Below are positions 60,338 to 64,000 of a stretch of DNA of 64,000 bases, piece after piece. Origin of the DNA: Sacculina carcini (taxonomy: Eukaryota; Arthropoda; Thecostraca; Sacculinidae); NCBI GenBank assembly GCA_916048095.2, contig OU696573.1, forward strand, positions 124,001 to 188,000. The letters run 5' to 3'. Position 1 is the stretch's first letter, and the number at the start of each line of letters is the position of its first letter. The notes under the pieces are model-generated. The model saw nothing but the letters and a program-made list of their open reading frames with translations. It was not told the DNA's origin and ran no database searches. Both the position numbers and the translations under genes were made by a program.

Positions 60338-62961
60338 ACACAGCCAACACATGAAACATTGAGTTCTGCAGAGTTCACGACATGAGCAAGCAGTCTTTTA
60401 CCAGACACACACACACACATACACACACACACATACATACACACACCCAATTCACCTGTTCCAGTTTGCGCACTTCGTGCAGGTGCACCTCGGAGAAGAG
60501 ATCTCCTACAGCGGCGCCGGAGGTGGAGGTGTGGTGATGGTCGGAGGAGGAGGAGGTGTCACGTGCACCGTTTTCTGACAGTCGCGGCGTCGCCTCTCCG
60601 TCCTCATTCTCTCCTTCACTCTCCGTCTGCGACTCAACTAACACACACACACACACAAGGTAAGGTATTGAATGTTGTTCAGCACATGCCGCTAGTATTT
60701 ACCCAAATACACATATGGCGACACACGGTTTCAAGCACACACACATACACAGATGAAGAGGCGACTAATGACTCACTCATTGCCAGAGAAGAAAGTGCCA
60801 GTTTGTTCAGGTTCAAAATGGACTCGGAATTGACGTGACGGTCCAGTTCTCTTTTGACTGCGTTCTTCGACTCTCGTTCACACTGCACGACACACACACA
60901 CACACATGATAGCAGCACTGAGATGAACACGCAACAACCTGAGAAGGATGAACACACAAACAGTGGTGATCAAGACACTTGTATCACACCATAAGTCACA
61001 CCGCCTCTAAGAATCACACCATAAGTCACACACGCCCACACAGAACGGGCATCAACGTGACCATTTGCGACCGACCTAAACTTACTCACAATATACCACG
61101 TATATGTGTGTATGTGTCAGTGTGTCAGTGTGTGTGTCAGTGTGTGTGTGTCAGTGGGTCAGTGTATCAGTGTATGTGTGTCAGTGTATGTGTGTGTCAG
61201 TGTATGTGTGTATCAGTGTATGTGTGTATCAGTGTATGTGTGTCAGTGTATGTGTGTGTCAGTGTATGTGTGTCAGTGTGTCAGTGTATGTGTGTATCAG
61301 TGTATGTGTGTATCAGTGTATGTGTGTATCAGTGTATGTGTGTATCAGTGTATGTGTGTCAGTGGGTCAGTGTATCAGTGTATGCTGGAACCTGCAGAGA
61401 TTCGAGAGCGTCTTGCAGTTGTTTTTCGGCGATGCTCTTGAGTGAGGACAACTCGTCATTCTGACTGTTCAGCAGCTCGATTTCCTCATACAAGCGTCGA
61501 GACTCGTGTTTCACAGACTCAAACTCCACCTGCCACATGATCACACACCACCATCAGTCACCATTTCCACCATCAGTCACCATTATCACACCCACTGTGT
61601 TCACGATTCTAAATTGTCCATATATATATAGCACATGTTGCCTTCATTAGTCATCTTCAAGCAATACGGAAGCAAGTCTAAATAAATGATAATATTGGTC
61701 CCAATAAAGTTGGTCAATGATTAAATGAAATATTCTTGTTAAATGAGAGCAGAAGGCAGGAGGCGAGGCTGCAACAGTCTAGCGGGGTCACGAGCTGCCG
61801 GTGGTCTCGTGCCGGTCGCTGTCACCTGCGAGGACCGCAGCATCGCCACTTGTTTCTGCAGCAACACGTTGTCCTGCTCCAGCTCGCCGTAGTCTGCTGT
61901 CAGTCTGGTCTCGCGCTGCCTCGTCTCGAGCAGTTGCGCGCGCAGTGAGCGTCGATCGTGACTCGCCAGCTCGCGGTCGGCACCGGAGCTGCTCAGCTCG
62001 CGCAACGCAGCGCTTTTCTCGGCTTGCACGCGAGATAACTCCTGTCGCACCTTCACGACGGCGCAATCAAATGGACACACAAGGGCAATATAGAGGAAAT
62101 TCATGCTGGACACAAGCATGCACACAATATGCAGCCATACAGCGTCTAGCTCATTATAATTGATTGCTATGCCGATTTATGCCATGTCATACATTTTATG
62201 CCAATTTACTCTATGAACCAAACTGAACCGGGCGGTGTGTGTGTGTTGAGAAAGTGACCACAAATAACCCGTCCAATTACTGTACAATTATGTTCTGTTG
62301 AGGTTCAAATAGTATATTTTCAATCGTCTTCCATTATATGTTTTTTTATATTTGATTGCTGACTTGTGTGTGTGTATTACTGGTGTTTGACGTGATATTG
62401 TGGGACAGTGCATGCATAGCTGGTAATATGCCTAGTAACTGATCGTGTCAGCGAAGAGAGGTGAGAAAAGAAAGATACATTTTTCAGCTCCTGGTCGAGG
62501 TTGAGAATCTGTGAGTTGAGCGAGGTTTCGCGCGCCTGAGACTCAGACAAAATGCTCTCCTCCTGCTCGATGCCCGTGCGTGTTGACAGCTCGTGCGTGC
62601 TATGAAACTTGGTCAGAGCCTGTTTTCGTCACAAACACACACACACATACACACACAAATATGCACACGGAAGAAATCAATACATACACACACTTTGCCA
62701 AACACCTACACAAATACACTCGCTCTCTCACAAACACACACGCACGGTCGTCTGTAGTGGTGGTACCTGGCGAGTAATGTTGAGTTCCTGCTGAGACAAC
62801 TCGTAGGCGGCCTCTAGTTGACTGCATCTGGTCGCCAGCGACTCTTTCTCCTCGAGCAACGCCAGTCCTAGCTGGGCAGACTGCACCTTATCGCTGCTCG
62901 TCTGGTCAAGCTCGCGCTTCAGCTGCTCGATGCGCGCCTGCAACTGCGTCGCATCGGCCAT
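57207..62961 (-). CDS. BicD: Bicaudal-D, dynein-activating cargo adaptor, complete (13 exons, 804 aa)
   Basis: BicD is a long coiled-coil homodimer that joins dynein to dynactin and carries Rab6 vesicles or RNA-Egalitarian cargo. Exons in order: 62961-62767, 62619-62479, 62050-61826, 61529-61392, 60882-60777, 60637-60456, 60091-59864, 59728-59594, 59315-59078, 58789-58620, 58523-58329, 57823-57616, 57460-57207. They join into 805 codons including the stop; Drosophila BicD is 782 aa. The start has [12 protein letters not shown] (residues 28-39), the CC1 box that contacts dynein light intermediate chain. Other family marks are [49 protein letters not shown] and [29 protein letters not shown] (as segments), the last being the C-terminal cargo-binding coil, then LKEDAATF and MFVARCDEY. 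Two donors read GC (58619 and 58328). Many acceptors follow (TG)n. Tail-to-tail with Hook. Confidence 0.93.
57890..58323. repeat. TG-rich minisatellite (TGTGTGTCAG-type) in a BicD intron
   Basis: (TG)n broken by CAG or CAA about every 8-20 bases. It fills most of the intron between BicD exons 11 and 12. On the transcribed minus strand it is (AC)n with TGA steps, so that intron contains no GT for a long distance after its start. Confidence 0.92.
58812..59046. repeat. 32-bp minisatellite filling a BicD intron
   Basis: The unit cagtcaacctgccagtataa plus acaccacactgt is repeated about seven times with a few substitutions. It takes up most of the 288-bp intron between BicD exons 9 and 10 (58790-59077). 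Confidence 0.93.
60283..60345. repeat. (CA)n in a BicD intron
   Basis: CA run with single interruptions, in the intron between BicD exons 6 and 7. On the transcribed strand it is TG-rich. Confidence 0.85.
61104..61385. repeat. TG/ATCAGTG minisatellite in a BicD intron
   Basis: Steps such as tgtatgtgtgtatcag are repeated for about 280 bp, ending a few bases from the exon 4 donor (61391). Similar in composition to the tract at 57.9-58.3 kb but not the same unit. Confidence 0.9.
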
Positions 62962-63814
62962 GACGCCGCCGTCAGTCGCTCACACAACACCGCTCACAAC
63001 AATCGCATCATCCTGTCAAGTCAACACGATGTTGCAGACAGACCATGACACCGAGCCACGCCACACCAACTGAAAAACTTGCATTCCACAGCCAGAAATA
63101 ACGGAGAATGCACTGAAGTTTGGCTTTCAAAACGAAACAGCCCCATTATCATTAATTATTGTTCTAATCTGATGTCAGACACTATCGGCTAGCTCACAAA
63201 CATGACTTTCTGTCGACATAAATTTAATACATGTTAAATAAGTTCAATACAACTTGAATATTCATGGATGTTTGGCTCCTGCAAGAAGGTCAACATATGA
63301 TAGAAGTGTTGTCTCATCTTTACAATTGAATTGTTGAAACAAAAAGGTAAAAACGCCGATCTACACAGACCAAGCAAGACCACTCACACAGTAAATGTGA
63401 GCACGCAAGTACTTAAATTACAAAGTCACTCACACTCATGCTGAGGAACACAAATATTTATTGAAAGACATCCCTTTAAATACATCCATAGAAACAGCAA
63501 CCACAACTACCACAGCCTCTCTCGAAACCAGCCGAGGTGCGATTTAACAATGATGCCAAACGTATAATAGACTCACAAATTCAGAAATGTGAGATTCCGA
63601 AAAGAATGAATCAAACATTTTTCATGAGGACTCGAGTGTGATAATAAGCGCTCCGTGTACCATTTTTACATTGATTTTGTAAAATATTTGATTAGGGTAA
63701 ACTTGGATAAATTTGCGACAATTTTGATTCGATTCAATTTGCGCCTGTGATAGTTTGCCACGCTGCACGTTTTCGTTTTAGTCGTGTGTTTCACAGGTTT
63801 TTAGGCTGTCTAAA
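62962..63814. other. Upstream region of BicD
   Basis: No gene is supported until 63815. It should hold the BicD leader and promoter. If the candidate exon at 63815 is real, the two genes are divergent and separated by about 0.85 kb. Confidence 0.4.
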
Positions 63815-63832
63815 ATGTCTGAAGTTATGGAT
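63815..63832 (+). CDS. Possible first coding exon of a gene leaving the window
   Basis: taaaATGTCTGAAGTTATGGAT is followed directly by the strong donor gtaagt and a T/C-rich stretch. It would encode MSEVMD. Six codons cannot identify a family. Head-to-head position with BicD makes a gene start plausible. Confidence 0.35.
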
Positions 63833-64000
63833 GTAAGTACTTTTCTTTTCTTTTCTTTACTTTTTCTTTGCTATACTTTAGTTTTTCGTTTTTTATTCTT
63901 CCATATATGATACGGTATATCCGTGAAGTTAGACGTTCGACAAGAAATTCATAGGTATAATTGCCAATGTAGCTGGGTTGTTTGCCTAGTTTCGCTACGA

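Overview
This window is nuclear DNA of an animal. It has spliced genes with conserved phase-matched exons, a long non-LTR retrotransposon, hAT-type MITEs and many dinucleotide tracts and minisatellites. The NMDA-receptor, Kekkon-like, Hook and BicD proteins read, from memory, most like those of protostomes, and arthropod proteins in particular. The species cannot be named from the sequence.

Layout: (1) 1-3932, plus strand: the 3' part of a SAPS-domain regulatory subunit of protein phosphatase 6, cut by the window start. (2) 5826-8117, minus strand: a Kekkon-type LRR-Ig transmembrane protein. (3) 8.1-17.0 kb: gene-poor, with a (GT)n tract, a 31-bp minisatellite and MITE debris. (4) 17069-25238, minus strand: a complete GluN1 NMDA receptor subunit gene with 17 coding exons (952 codons plus stop). 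(5) 28158-28816, minus strand: a two-exon Tom5 gene of 53 codons. (6) 29439-35100, minus strand: a 5.66-kb I-like LINE flanked by an 11-bp target-site duplication. It sits between the divergently transcribed Tom5 and Hook genes. (7) 35457-55928, plus strand: a complete Hook gene whose introns hold a 5.7-kb minisatellite and a MITE. (8) 57207-62961, minus strand: a complete Bicaudal-D gene, tail to tail with Hook. (9) 63815-63832: a possible first exon of another gene leaving the window.

Functionally, Hook and BicD are both activating adaptors that link cargo to dynein-dynactin, so their adjacency is notable. The other genes have no evident pathway link to each other.

The most unusual property is how introns are built. 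Many 3' splice sites have (TG)n where a pyrimidine tract is expected. The extreme case is an uninterrupted 1,088-bp (TG)n that ends 6 bp before the last GluN1 exon. Several introns are almost entirely tandem repeat, and four appear to begin with GC rather than GT. Exon borders were derived by hand from reading-frame continuity and remembered family sequences; single-base errors are possible.
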